Source: Acidobacteriaceae bacterium
Lineage (GTDB): Bacteria; Acidobacteriota; Terriglobia; Terriglobales; Acidobacteriaceae
NCBI GenBank assembly: GCA_003165855.1
Contig: PMXH01000289.1
Span: forward strand, 12,179-18,447
Reading direction: 5' to 3'
DNA length: 6,269 bases
A model generated the notes under the pieces. The model was not told the origin of the DNA. It was given only the letters and a program-made list of their open reading frames with translations, and searched no databases. Position 1 is the first letter of the stretch; each line of letters starts with the position of its first letter. Positions 1 through 5,636 of this stretch are shown piece by piece. The position numbers and the translations under genes are program-made.

Positions 1-428
1 GCCCGCGTGCGCGCCGTGATTCGCGCCGCGACTTGCTCCGGATCAAGGTTGAGCGTGTCGGTGCTCACGTCCGCAAAAACCGGAGTCGCTCCCTGGTACA
101 GCACGCAGTTCGCCGTAGCCGCAAACGTCATGGGAGTAGTGATGGCTTCGTCGCCCGGCTTCAGCCCTGCGGCGAAGGCTGCGCCATGCAACGCCGCCGT
201 ACCGGAACTGAAGCTCACCGCGTGCTTGGCTCCCACCCAGGCCGCGAACGCTTCCTCGAACTCTGCCACTTTCGGGCCGGTGGTAAGCCAGTCGGAGCGC
301 AGCACATCCACCACAGCCTGAATGTCATCTTCTCCAATGGACTGCCGCCCGTAAGGAAGAAGCGTCTTCCGCACAGGCGTTCCTCCATCCACTGCGAGTA
401 ATTCTTGTTTGCTGGATATCATGGGCAT
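1..428 (-). CDS. pseC: PseC-type UDP-sugar 4-aminotransferase (DegT/DnrJ/EryC1/StrS family), N-terminal part, cut by window edge
   Basis: Partial gene of 142 codons plus two bases, continuing past the left edge. Translating the minus strand gives the family's N-terminal pattern: LAVDGGTPVR (residues 11-20), LPYGRQSIGEDDI (24-36), SDWLTTGP (45-52), the PLP-phosphate-binding SSGTAALHGA (74-83) and TTPMTFAATANCVLYQGATPVFADV-like residues 97-121. The PYGRQSI...LTTGP signature is typical of PseC, which transfers an amino group from glutamate to the C4 keto group of UDP-2-acetamido-2,6-dideoxy-beta-L-arabino-hexos-4-ulose. The catalytic lysine lies beyond the window and cannot be checked. It follows pseB by 56 nt on the same strand, supporting the assignment. 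Start: ATG at 428 or 422, both with poor ribosome binding sites; an in-frame GTG at 374 has GGAGG 7 nt upstream, but starting there would lose the family-typical DGGTP segment. A related DegT sugar aminotransferase acting on another UDP-4-keto sugar is the main alternative. Confidence 0.85.
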   Translation of the reverse strand, partial: MPMISSKQELLAVDGGTPVRKTLLPYGRQSIGEDDIQAVVDVLRSDWLTTGPKVAEFEEAFAAWVGAKHAVSFSSGTAALHGAAFAAGLKPGDEAITTPMTFAATANCVLYQGATPVFADVSTDTLNLDPEQVAARITARTR

Positions 429-484
429 CGCGCTAGTCCGGAGCCTAAAGCTGCCTTACTACCTGAGAGCTGAAGCAGCGGCAT

Positions 485-1504
485 CTAAGCAGGCACCGGC
501 GACTTCACCGTGGCCCTGGGCTCAATCAGTTCCTGGAGTTGCTCCTGGCTCAGCCACTCTTCGTTGCTGTCGCTGGTATAGCGGAAACCCGGCGGCAATT
601 CCCTTCCGTGAACCCAGTTTCCCCTTTTCCACCACGGATGCGATGGCTGGACAATATACATGTCATCCAGTGCAACTGCGGTGCGCGCTTCATCTTCGGA
701 AAGCAGCACCTCGTGCAATTTCTCCCCCGGCCGAATGCCGATGTATTCCACCGCGCATCCCGGAGCGACCGCTTCGGCCAGATCGACTAATCGCATGCTT
801 GGAATCTTAGGCACGAAGATTTCACCGCCATGCATCTGCTCAATCGAGCGCACCACAAATCGCACTCCGTGTTCCAGAGTAAGCCAGAACCGGGTCATGC
901 GCGGGTCAGTAATCGTGATCCTGCCCCGTTTGCGCTGTTCCAGAAACACCGGAATGACGCTGCCCCGGCTGCCCACAACGTTTCCATACCTGGCGCAGCT
1001 GAAACGAGTTTCCTGCGCTCCCGCATAGGCGTTGGCCTGCACGAATACTTTTTCGGCGCACAGCTTCGTAGCTCCGTATAGATTGACCGGATTCACGGCC
1101 TTGTCGGTACTGAGAGCCAGAATGCGCTGGACGCCCCGGTCGATGGCCGCATCGATCACATTGCGGCCGCCCATGATGTTGGTCTGAATCGCCTCGAACG
1201 GATTGTATTCGCAGGCCGGAACCTGCTTGAGCGCGGCCGCGTGTACCACCACCGTGATTCCGGCAAACGCGCGCTGCAGACGGCCCGGGTCGCGCACATC
1301 CCCGATGAAGTAGCGCAGGCTGGCGTCCTCGAAACCGGAGGTCCGCATGTCGTGCTGCTTCAGTTCGTCCCGGCTGAAAATTACAAGTCGCTTGGGGTGA
1401 TACTCCCGCAGCATGATTTCGACGAACTTCTTCCCGAACGAGCCCGTCCCGCCGGTGACCAGCACTTCCTGTTCCGCCCAATTCATCAAGCCTGCCTCAG
1501 CCAT
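485..1504 (-). CDS. pseB: UDP-N-acetylglucosamine 4,6-dehydratase (inverting), PseB/FlaA1 type
   Basis: Complete 339-residue short-chain dehydrogenase of the extended class, cytoplasmic. It is expected to convert UDP-GlcNAc to the 4-keto-6-deoxy sugar with C5 inversion, the first step of CMP-pseudaminic acid synthesis. Seen in the protein: the NAD(P)-binding VTGGTGSFG (16-24), SRDELKQHDMR (44-54), the acidic GDVRD (68-72), HAAALKQVPACEYNP (88-102), and the active-site block STDKAVNPVNLYGATK (132-147) with D134/K135, Y143 and K147 in the places known for FlaA1. PRMTRFWLT (201-209) and GIRPGEKLHE (256-265) are further family hallmarks. Length is normal for PseB. Start choice: ATG 1504 has AAGGA only 4 nt upstream; the in-frame ATG at 1486 (residue M7) has GAGG at 8 nt and would place the glycine motif where most PseB proteins have it, so the real product may be six residues shorter. 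It precedes pseC on the same strand. A retaining dehydratase such as CapD/PglF type is unlikely given the short soluble form and STDK motif. Confidence 0.93.
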   Translation of the reverse strand: MAEAGLMNWAEQEVLVTGGTGSFGKKFVEIMLREYHPKRLVIFSRDELKQHDMRTSGFEDASLRYFIGDVRDPGRLQRAFAGITVVVHAAALKQVPACEYNPFEAIQTNIMGGRNVIDAAIDRGVQRILALSTDKAVNPVNLYGATKLCAEKVFVQANAYAGAQETRFSCARYGNVVGSRGSVIPVFLEQRKRGRITITDPRMTRFWLTLEHGVRFVVRSIEQMHGGEIFVPKIPSMRLVDLAEAVAPGCAVEYIGIRPGEKLHEVLLSEDEARTAVALDDMYIVQPSHPWWKRGNWVHGRELPPGFRYTSDSNEEWLSQEQLQELIEPRATVKSPVPA

Positions 1505-1521
1505 GTTTTCCTTGCGTTGAT

Positions 1522-1540
1522 ACCCGCCTGGAGCGCGGGT
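1522..1540 (-). promoter_or_regulatory. Hairpin in the pseB 5' leader
   Basis: ACCCGC (1522-1527) and GCGGGT (1535-1540) are perfect reverse complements around a 7-nt loop. On the pseB transcript this GC-rich stem would sit 8 nt upstream of the putative AAGGA ribosome binding site (1513-1509). It has no following T-run, so it is not an intrinsic terminator. It may affect translation start or mRNA stability, or be chance. Confidence 0.3.
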
Positions 1541-1618
1541 TTGCGGTTCGGAGGAGGATCAGTCCGGGCCGCACATGAGTTGGGAGCCGGCTCATTTCAG
1601 CCACTCCCTACCATTCTT

Positions 1619-1651
1619 CGTTTGGATAAATAAAGAATAAGAAAACAAACG
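1619..1651. promoter_or_regulatory. AT-rich segment bounded by inverted repeat CGTTTG / CAAACG
   Basis: CGTTTG at 1619-1624 is exactly mirrored by CAAACG at 1646-1651, with 21 nt of almost pure A/T between them on a GC-rich background. It lies between two divergent operons, about 115 nt upstream of the pseB start. Possible roles are a binding site for a dimeric regulator, an H-NS-like or IHF-like contact, or part of a leftward promoter. No known operator is recognised. Confidence 0.35.
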
Positions 1652-1771
1652 CGTCCCTCTCCGGGCTGGGGTTATTGATTGCAAGTAGTATAGCGGAGTT
1701 TTTCGCATCCGCGCGAACGATGCGTCCGGGCACCGCCAATTCACCAAGAGTGCTGCGTTTCGATTCGCCAA

Positions 1772-1799
1772 TTGTTTTCCCGGCAGGCAGTGCTAGAAT
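1772..1799 (+). promoter_or_regulatory. Candidate sigma-70-type promoter (extended -10) of the rightward operon
   Basis: TTGTTT (1772-1777) could serve as -35 (3 of 6 matches), followed by a 16-nt spacer and TAGAAT (1794-1799), which matches the -10 consensus in 5 of 6 positions. The bases TGC directly before it form an extended -10 element (TGCTAGAAT), which compensates for a weak -35. Transcription would begin near 1806, giving a leader of about 148 nt before the start codon at 1954. Prediction from consensus only. Confidence 0.5.
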
Positions 1800-1832
1800 A
1801 TCGACGAAACCGCTACATCACTGTGTGAGAGA

Positions 1833-1916
1833 ATGCACGAGCATGGAGTCAGCCTCGATGACCAGCCATCGAGTAGCTTGGCTCTTTCTTGGGGTGCAGG
1901 TGCAAGTCTGACCTGA
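1833..1916 (+). other. Possible 27-codon leader peptide in the rightward operon's 5' leader
   Basis: ATG 1833 opens a 27-residue frame (begins MHEHGVSLDDQPSSS) closing at TGA 1914-1916, with a purine-rich GAGAGA just upstream but too close for a good ribosome binding site. A second overlapping frame from ATG 1843 gives 22 residues (MESASMTSHRVAWLFLGVQ...) closing at TGA 1909-1911. Both run through the leader hairpin. No homology is recognised and chance is the default explanation. Confidence 0.15.
1851..1890 (+). promoter_or_regulatory. Leader hairpin followed by a pyrimidine-rich run (possible attenuator)
   Basis: CTCGATG (1854-1860) and CATCGAG (1867-1873) pair perfectly around the loop ACCAGC. 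The stem can alternatively be extended by AGCC (1851-1854) with GGCT (1880-1883), bulging GTAGCTT, and is then followed by CTTTCTT (1884-1890). This is a weak match to an intrinsic terminator or attenuator inside the leader of the polysaccharide operon. A second short stem, CAGGT (1897-1901) with ACCTG (1911-1915), follows. No known riboswitch class is recognised. Confidence 0.35.
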
Positions 1917-1942
1917 GGGCCCTGGGAATTAGAAAACTTGTT

Positions 1943-1948
1943 GAGGAG
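1943..1948 (+). promoter_or_regulatory. Ribosome binding site deciding the Wzc-type start
   Basis: GAGGAG lies 5 nt before the ATG at 1954. The nearer ATG at 1950 is in another frame and closes after 16 codons, so 1954 is the start of the long gene. Confidence 0.75.
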
Positions 1949-1953
1949 AATGC

Positions 1954-4308
1954 ATGGATTCCGGACCGCTGGTGCAGGCCAATACTCCAACCATTCGTGA
2001 AATGCCGCCAAGCGCGGACCTGGGGAGAAACATTGGCCCGCGCGTTTACCCCGAACTTCTTTCTCAGGAATCGGCCCTCGGCGAATATATTCGCATTTTG
2101 ATGAAGCGCAAGTGGACGGTTCTGGCCTGCCTCCTGGCCATCTTCTCCATCGTCGCCATCGCCAGCCTCAAGATGACGCCGCTTTATGAAGCCAGCGGCA
2201 GCATTGAAATCAACAAGCCGGATTCCGGCCTGGTCAACTTCAGCAATTCTCCAACCTTTAACGTTGATTATTACGATCCAAGCGAACTCGAAACCGAAGT
2301 AATGATTCTGCAAAGCGACCTTCTGGCGATGCAAGTAGTGAAGGAACTCGGTCTGGACCGCCGGCCGGAGTTCGGCGGAAAGACGGCAGCTCTGCCCTCT
2401 TCGCTCGATCTGGCCCCCGATCCGCTGCAGGCCGACGCCGGCCGAACCTCCGGTCTGCTCTCCAGCTTTCGCGGCAATCTGAAGGTGGCACTCTCTCCCA
2501 ACAGCCACATCATCAAGGTGTCGTTCCGCAGTCCCGACAAGGATTTAACCGCCAACGTGGTCAACACGTTGATGAGCACCTACACGGAGAACAACTTTAA
2601 GTCCCGCTTCGACTCGACCATGCAGGCCTCCGACTGGCTTTCCAAACAACTCGTGGACTTGCAGATGAAGGTGGAAACCTCCCAGGAAAAACTGGTGCGT
2701 TACCAAAAAGAGCATGAAATTCTGGGGATCGACGAAAAGCAGAATATTACTACCGCAAAACTTGATGAGTTGAACAAGGCGCTAACCCAGGCCGAATCCG
2801 AGCGCATGGACAAAGAATCCGTATACCGCCTGGTTCAAGCCGGGGATGCGGATACCATCGCCTCCGCAGCCAGCGCGCTGGACGCAGCCGGCGCCGGGAA
2901 CCAATCGGGTGGACTGCTGGAAAGTCTGCGCACCAAGGAAGCCGATCTGAAGATTCAAGCCGCCGAACTCAGCACACAATTTGGGCCGTCCTACCCGAAA
3001 CTGGCGCAACTGGAGAACCAGCTTAAGGAAATCGATGCGCAACTTCTGGCGGAAACCCGCAAGGTCGGAGGCAAGATCCGGGGACAGTACATGGCCGCCC
3101 TGCAGCGGGAGAACATGCTGCACGACGCTCTCGAAAAACAGAAGCAGGAGGCGAATAAACTCAACGAGAGCGCCATCGAGTACAGTCTGCTGAAGCGGGA
3201 TCTCGATACCAACCGTCAACTCTATGAAGGACTGCTGGAAAAACTGAAGGAGGCCGGCGTTTCCGCGGGGCTTCGCTCCAATAACTTTCGCATTGTCGAC
3301 GTCGCCCGCGTGCCTACCGCGCCCGTCGAGCCCAACATCCCGCGCAACCTTGCTTTCGCCTTCATGTTGGGCTTGACCTCCGGCGTGGGACTTGCCTTCC
3401 TGCTCGAAGGATTGGATAGCACGGTGCGCACCACCGAACAAGCGCAAATGATTTCCGGCCTGCCTCCCCTGGGCATGATTCCACTGGGGTCGAGGACGGC
3501 GCGCGAAGGCGCAAACCCAAAGCGGTTGGTAATCGCCACCTCCAAGGAGGCAGTGGAATTGATTACCCAGGTGCGGCCTCAGTCGCAGATGGCGGAATCC
3601 TATCGCGCCCTGCGAACCTCGCTGCTGTTATCGAACCTGGGAGCACCGCCCAAGGTGATCATGGTGACCAGCGCGCTTCCTCAGGAAGGAAAAACGACGA
3701 CCAGCATCAACTGCGCGGTGGTTTTGGCCCAGAAAGGCATTCGCGTGCTGCTGATCGACGCTGACCTCCGGCGGCCCAGCATCCACAAAACACTGGGCAT
3801 GGGACCCCGTAGCGGGCTCAGCAATGTTCTGACCGGAAGCGCAACTTTGCAACAAGCGATCACACGCTCTCCCACCCTGCCCAACCTGGATGTTTTGCCC
3901 GCGGGCACTCCTCCGCCGAATCCCGCTGAACTACTGGCCTCCGCGAATATGCGGGACGTGTTGCAGGAATTGCGCGGGCAGTATGACCACATCGTTGTGG
4001 ACACTCCTCCCACCCTGTCGGTCACCGACGCCGTTGTGCTGTCGCCGCGAGCCGACGCTATCGTCCTGGTCATCCGTTCCGGACAAACCACCAAGCAGGC
4101 GCTGCGCCGCTCCCGTGACATTCTGATGCAAGTGAATGCCAAGGTCTCGGGCGTGCTGTTGAACGCCGTCGATCTGAGTTCGCCCGATTATTACTACTAT
4201 TACGAATACCAGGGCAAGTATGCGCGCTATTATCGCGATGACGCGTCGCACAACGACGAGGATGATGACTCCGAGGAGACCGCCGAAGCATCCCCCAATA
4301 GCGCGTAG
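1954..4308 (+). CDS. Wzc-type polysaccharide co-polymerase with C-terminal tyrosine autokinase (BY-kinase)
   Basis: A 784-residue inner-membrane protein controlling chain length and export of a capsule, exopolysaccharide or O-antigen. Order of parts: cytoplasmic N-terminus; Wzz domain with first membrane helix (about 53-71); periplasmic part with a long helical, coiled-coil-prone region (about 225-430); GNVR/Wzz C-terminal segment (about 405-465), ending with a proline-rich PTAPVEPNIPRN (454-465) typical before TM2; second helix (about 464-484); then the cytoplasmic kinase. Kinase motifs: E548-R551-R554 (ExxRxxR, oligomer contact), Walker A SALPQEGKTTT (573-583, K580), Walker A' VLLIDADLRRP (598-608, D602/D604), Walker B HIVVDTPP (679-686, D683). 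The C-terminus has tyrosines at 746-750, 752, 756, 759 and 760, the expected autophosphorylation cluster, followed by an acidic tail. Both halves are in one chain, as in Proteobacteria-type Wzc, unlike split Firmicutes pairs. First gene of the rightward operon. No outer-membrane Wza partner is in the window. Confidence 0.93.
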   Translation: MDSGPLVQANTPTIREMPPSADLGRNIGPRVYPELLSQESALGEYIRILMKRKWTVLACLLAIFSIVAIASLKMTPLYEASGSIEINKPDSGLVNFSNSPTFNVDYYDPSELETEVMILQSDLLAMQVVKELGLDRRPEFGGKTAALPSSLDLAPDPLQADAGRTSGLLSSFRGNLKVALSPNSHIIKVSFRSPDKDLTANVVNTLMSTYTENNFKSRFDSTMQASDWLSKQLVDLQMKVETSQEKLVRYQKEHEILGIDEKQNITTAKLDELNKALTQAESERMDKESVYRLVQAGDADTIASAASALDAAGAGNQSGGLLESLRTKEADLKIQAAELSTQFGPSYPKLAQLENQLKEIDAQLLAETRKVGGKIRGQYMAALQRENMLHDALEKQKQEANKLNESAIEYSLLKRDLDTNRQLYEGLLEKLKEAGVSAGLRSNNFRIVDVARVPTAPVEPNIPRNLAFAFMLGLTSGVGLAFLLEGLDSTVRTTEQAQMISGLPPLGMIPLGSRTAREGANPKRLVIATSKEAVELITQVRPQSQMAESYRALRTSLLLSNLGAPPKVIMVTSALPQEGKTTTSINCAVVLAQKGIRVLLIDADLRRPSIHKTLGMGPRSGLSNVLTGSATLQQAITRSPTLPNLDVLPAGTPPPNPAELLASANMRDVLQELRGQYDHIVVDTPPTLSVTDAVVLSPRADAIVLVIRSGQTTKQALRRSRDILMQVNAKVSGVLLNAVDLSSPDYYYYYEYQGKYARYYRDDASHNDEDDDSEETAEASPNSA

Positions 4309-4352
4309 TCAGGAACACGGCGGATTCGTAATTGCGCTTCCAACGCGACCCT

Positions 4353-5609
4353 ATGGAAATACTCCTCAATTCTGCTGGGCGGAAAAGACTCGTCATTGCC
4401 GTGGCGGCAGCGCTGTGTCTGGTCTATCTTTTCTGGGCGGCACGTCTGCTCGTCGCCTCGTTTTTCGGGGAGAGGCCGGAACTCGCGAGTCTGCAGAGGG
4501 CGGCCCGCCTCGACCCTTGGAACGCAGACTACCGCAATCATCTGGGACGTTATTACGCGCTCGTGGCCAGAGATCCGGGCGCGGCTATCGAGCCTTACCG
4601 CGCCGCCGTGCAACTCGATCCGCATTCGGCCCGTTACTGGTTCGATCTGGCCTCGGCCTACCAGGTGCTGGGAGACGTTTCAAGTCAGACCATGGCCCTG
4701 GAACGCGCTATCGAGGCCGATCCGACTACACCCGACGTCGCTTGGGAAGCCGCGAACTTTTATCTGGTACAAGGCGAAGAGGCGAAGGCTTTGCGCGAAT
4801 TCCGCGTGGTATTGGAGAATGAGCCGACGCTGGCCGATCCCGCCATTCAATTCTGCTGGCGCATCAACCCAGATGTAGATGCGCTTTTGCGCAACGTGGT
4901 TCCCGCCCGTTCCGAGGCCTATCTCGCCTTTCTCCACCTGCTGATGCAGAAACAGGAAACGGCGGCAACGGCTAAGGTCTGGGCCGCTCTTGTTTCATCC
5001 CAGCAGACCTTTGAACTCCGCTACGTCTACGACTATCTCCAGTACCTGTTCAACCATAAAGACGTGGATCAAGCGCGTTTAGTTTGGCAGCAAGCCGCCC
5101 CGCGTTTCGGGCTGTCCGCGTATTTGCCTTCGGGACGTAATCTGATTGTGAATGGAGATTTCGGCCTGGATGTCCTGAACGGCGGCTTCGACTGGCAGTA
5201 TGAGAAACAGCGGAGCGTCACTCTCACCTTGGACCCCAGCGATTTTCATGGCGGCCATCGTTCACTGCTGATCGCTTTTGACGGACCGGGAGTAAACGAT
5301 GCGGGGATTCGTCAGTTCATCGTCGTGCAGCCCGATACTCTCTACGAGTTTTCTGCTTACTACAAAAATGGAGAAATCGAAGGCGCGGGTGGTCCGCATC
5401 TTACCATTCAGGATGCTTACACCCGGGCCGTCTTGTATGACAGCGACGAACTGAAAGAGGCGGGATTCTGGAAATCTGCCACCGGCGAATTCACCACCGG
5501 AACCGATACCAAACTGCTGGTGCTGCATATTCGGCGCCTGCCAGAAGGGAGTCCGATCCGTGGTAAGCTCTGGGTCGACGATTTCCGCCTGACGCCAAAG
5601 CGGCAGTAA
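4353..5609 (+). CDS. Membrane-anchored TPR protein with C-terminal carbohydrate-binding-like beta domain; polysaccharide operon, function unknown
   Basis: A 418-residue protein (from ATG 4353). One membrane helix (about 12-37, LVIAVAAALCLVYLFWAARLL-like, after positive GRKR) suggests an inner-membrane anchor with the rest in the periplasm. Three tetratricopeptide repeats follow (about 58-91, 92-124, 127-159), with family-like patterns such as AIEPYRAAVQLDP and ALERAIEADP. A further helical stretch (to about 255) leads to a beta-rich domain (about 262-415) beginning NLIVNGDF and GFDW and ending LWVDDFRL, a layout resembling CBM4/9 or galactose-binding-like jelly rolls. Start is uncertain: TTG at 4332 adds seven residues (MRFQRDP) and neither start has a clear ribosome binding site. 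It sits 44 nt after the Wzc-type gene and 27 nt before the ligase-type gene, so it is likely co-transcribed. It may scaffold the polymerase or hold nascent glycan; this is inference. No catalytic motif was seen. Confidence 0.85.
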   Translation: MEILLNSAGRKRLVIAVAAALCLVYLFWAARLLVASFFGERPELASLQRAARLDPWNADYRNHLGRYYALVARDPGAAIEPYRAAVQLDPHSARYWFDLASAYQVLGDVSSQTMALERAIEADPTTPDVAWEAANFYLVQGEEAKALREFRVVLENEPTLADPAIQFCWRINPDVDALLRNVVPARSEAYLAFLHLLMQKQETAATAKVWAALVSSQQTFELRYVYDYLQYLFNHKDVDQARLVWQQAAPRFGLSAYLPSGRNLIVNGDFGLDVLNGGFDWQYEKQRSVTLTLDPSDFHGGHRSLLIAFDGPGVNDAGIRQFIVVQPDTLYEFSAYYKNGEIEGAGGPHLTIQDAYTRAVLYDSDELKEAGFWKSATGEFTTGTDTKLLVLHIRRLPEGSPIRGKLWVDDFRLTPKRQ

Positions 5610-5636
5610 CTCTTCGAACCGGATGTATTCAATCTC

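Larger units (their letters stand above)
1505..1953. other. Divergent intergenic control region between pseBC and the polysaccharide-assembly operon
   Basis: About 450 nt separate the starts of two divergently read gene groups. No open frame here has a recognisable protein. What can be seen: a small hairpin just upstream of pseB (1522-1540); a 10-bp palindrome GAGCCGGCTC (1584-1593); an AT-rich stretch (about 1619-1651) bounded by CGTTTG and CAAACG; a candidate rightward promoter (1772-1799); and a structured leader with tiny open frames (about 1806-1953). Base composition is visibly more AT-rich around 1620-1650 than in the flanking genes. No convincing sigma-70 promoter was found for the leftward pseB direction; TATACT (minus, 1692-1687) is a fair -10 but lacks a -35. 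Confidence 0.7.

Noticed and set aside
7..401. Two overlapping open plus-strand frames opposite pseC
   Set aside because: The minus strand carries an unmistakable aminotransferase sequence here, so these are antisense shadows.
429..484. GCTGC...GCAGC inverted repeat between pseB and pseC as a terminator
   Set aside because: The arms are short and widely spaced and no T-run follows in the direction of transcription; the genes are most likely co-transcribed.
1687..1692. TATACT on the minus strand as the pseB promoter -10
   Set aside because: No acceptable -35 at 16-18 nt and no extended -10 bases, so I did not list it as a promoter.
1849..2508. Open minus-strand frame of about 219 codons over the start of the Wzc-type gene
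   Set aside because: It overlaps a clearly recognisable gene in antisense, its protein shows no family pattern, and open antisense frames are common in GC-rich coding DNA.
2782..3447. Open minus-strand frame of about 221 codons inside the Wzc-type gene
   Set aside because: Antisense shadow of the coiled-coil coding region; low-complexity FF/LL/Q content mirrors the sense codons and no domain is recognisable.
4220..4822. Open plus-strand frame of about 200 codons bridging the end of the Wzc-type gene and the start of the TPR gene
   Set aside because: It overlaps two well-supported genes in another frame and gives an arginine/glycine-rich protein without family features.
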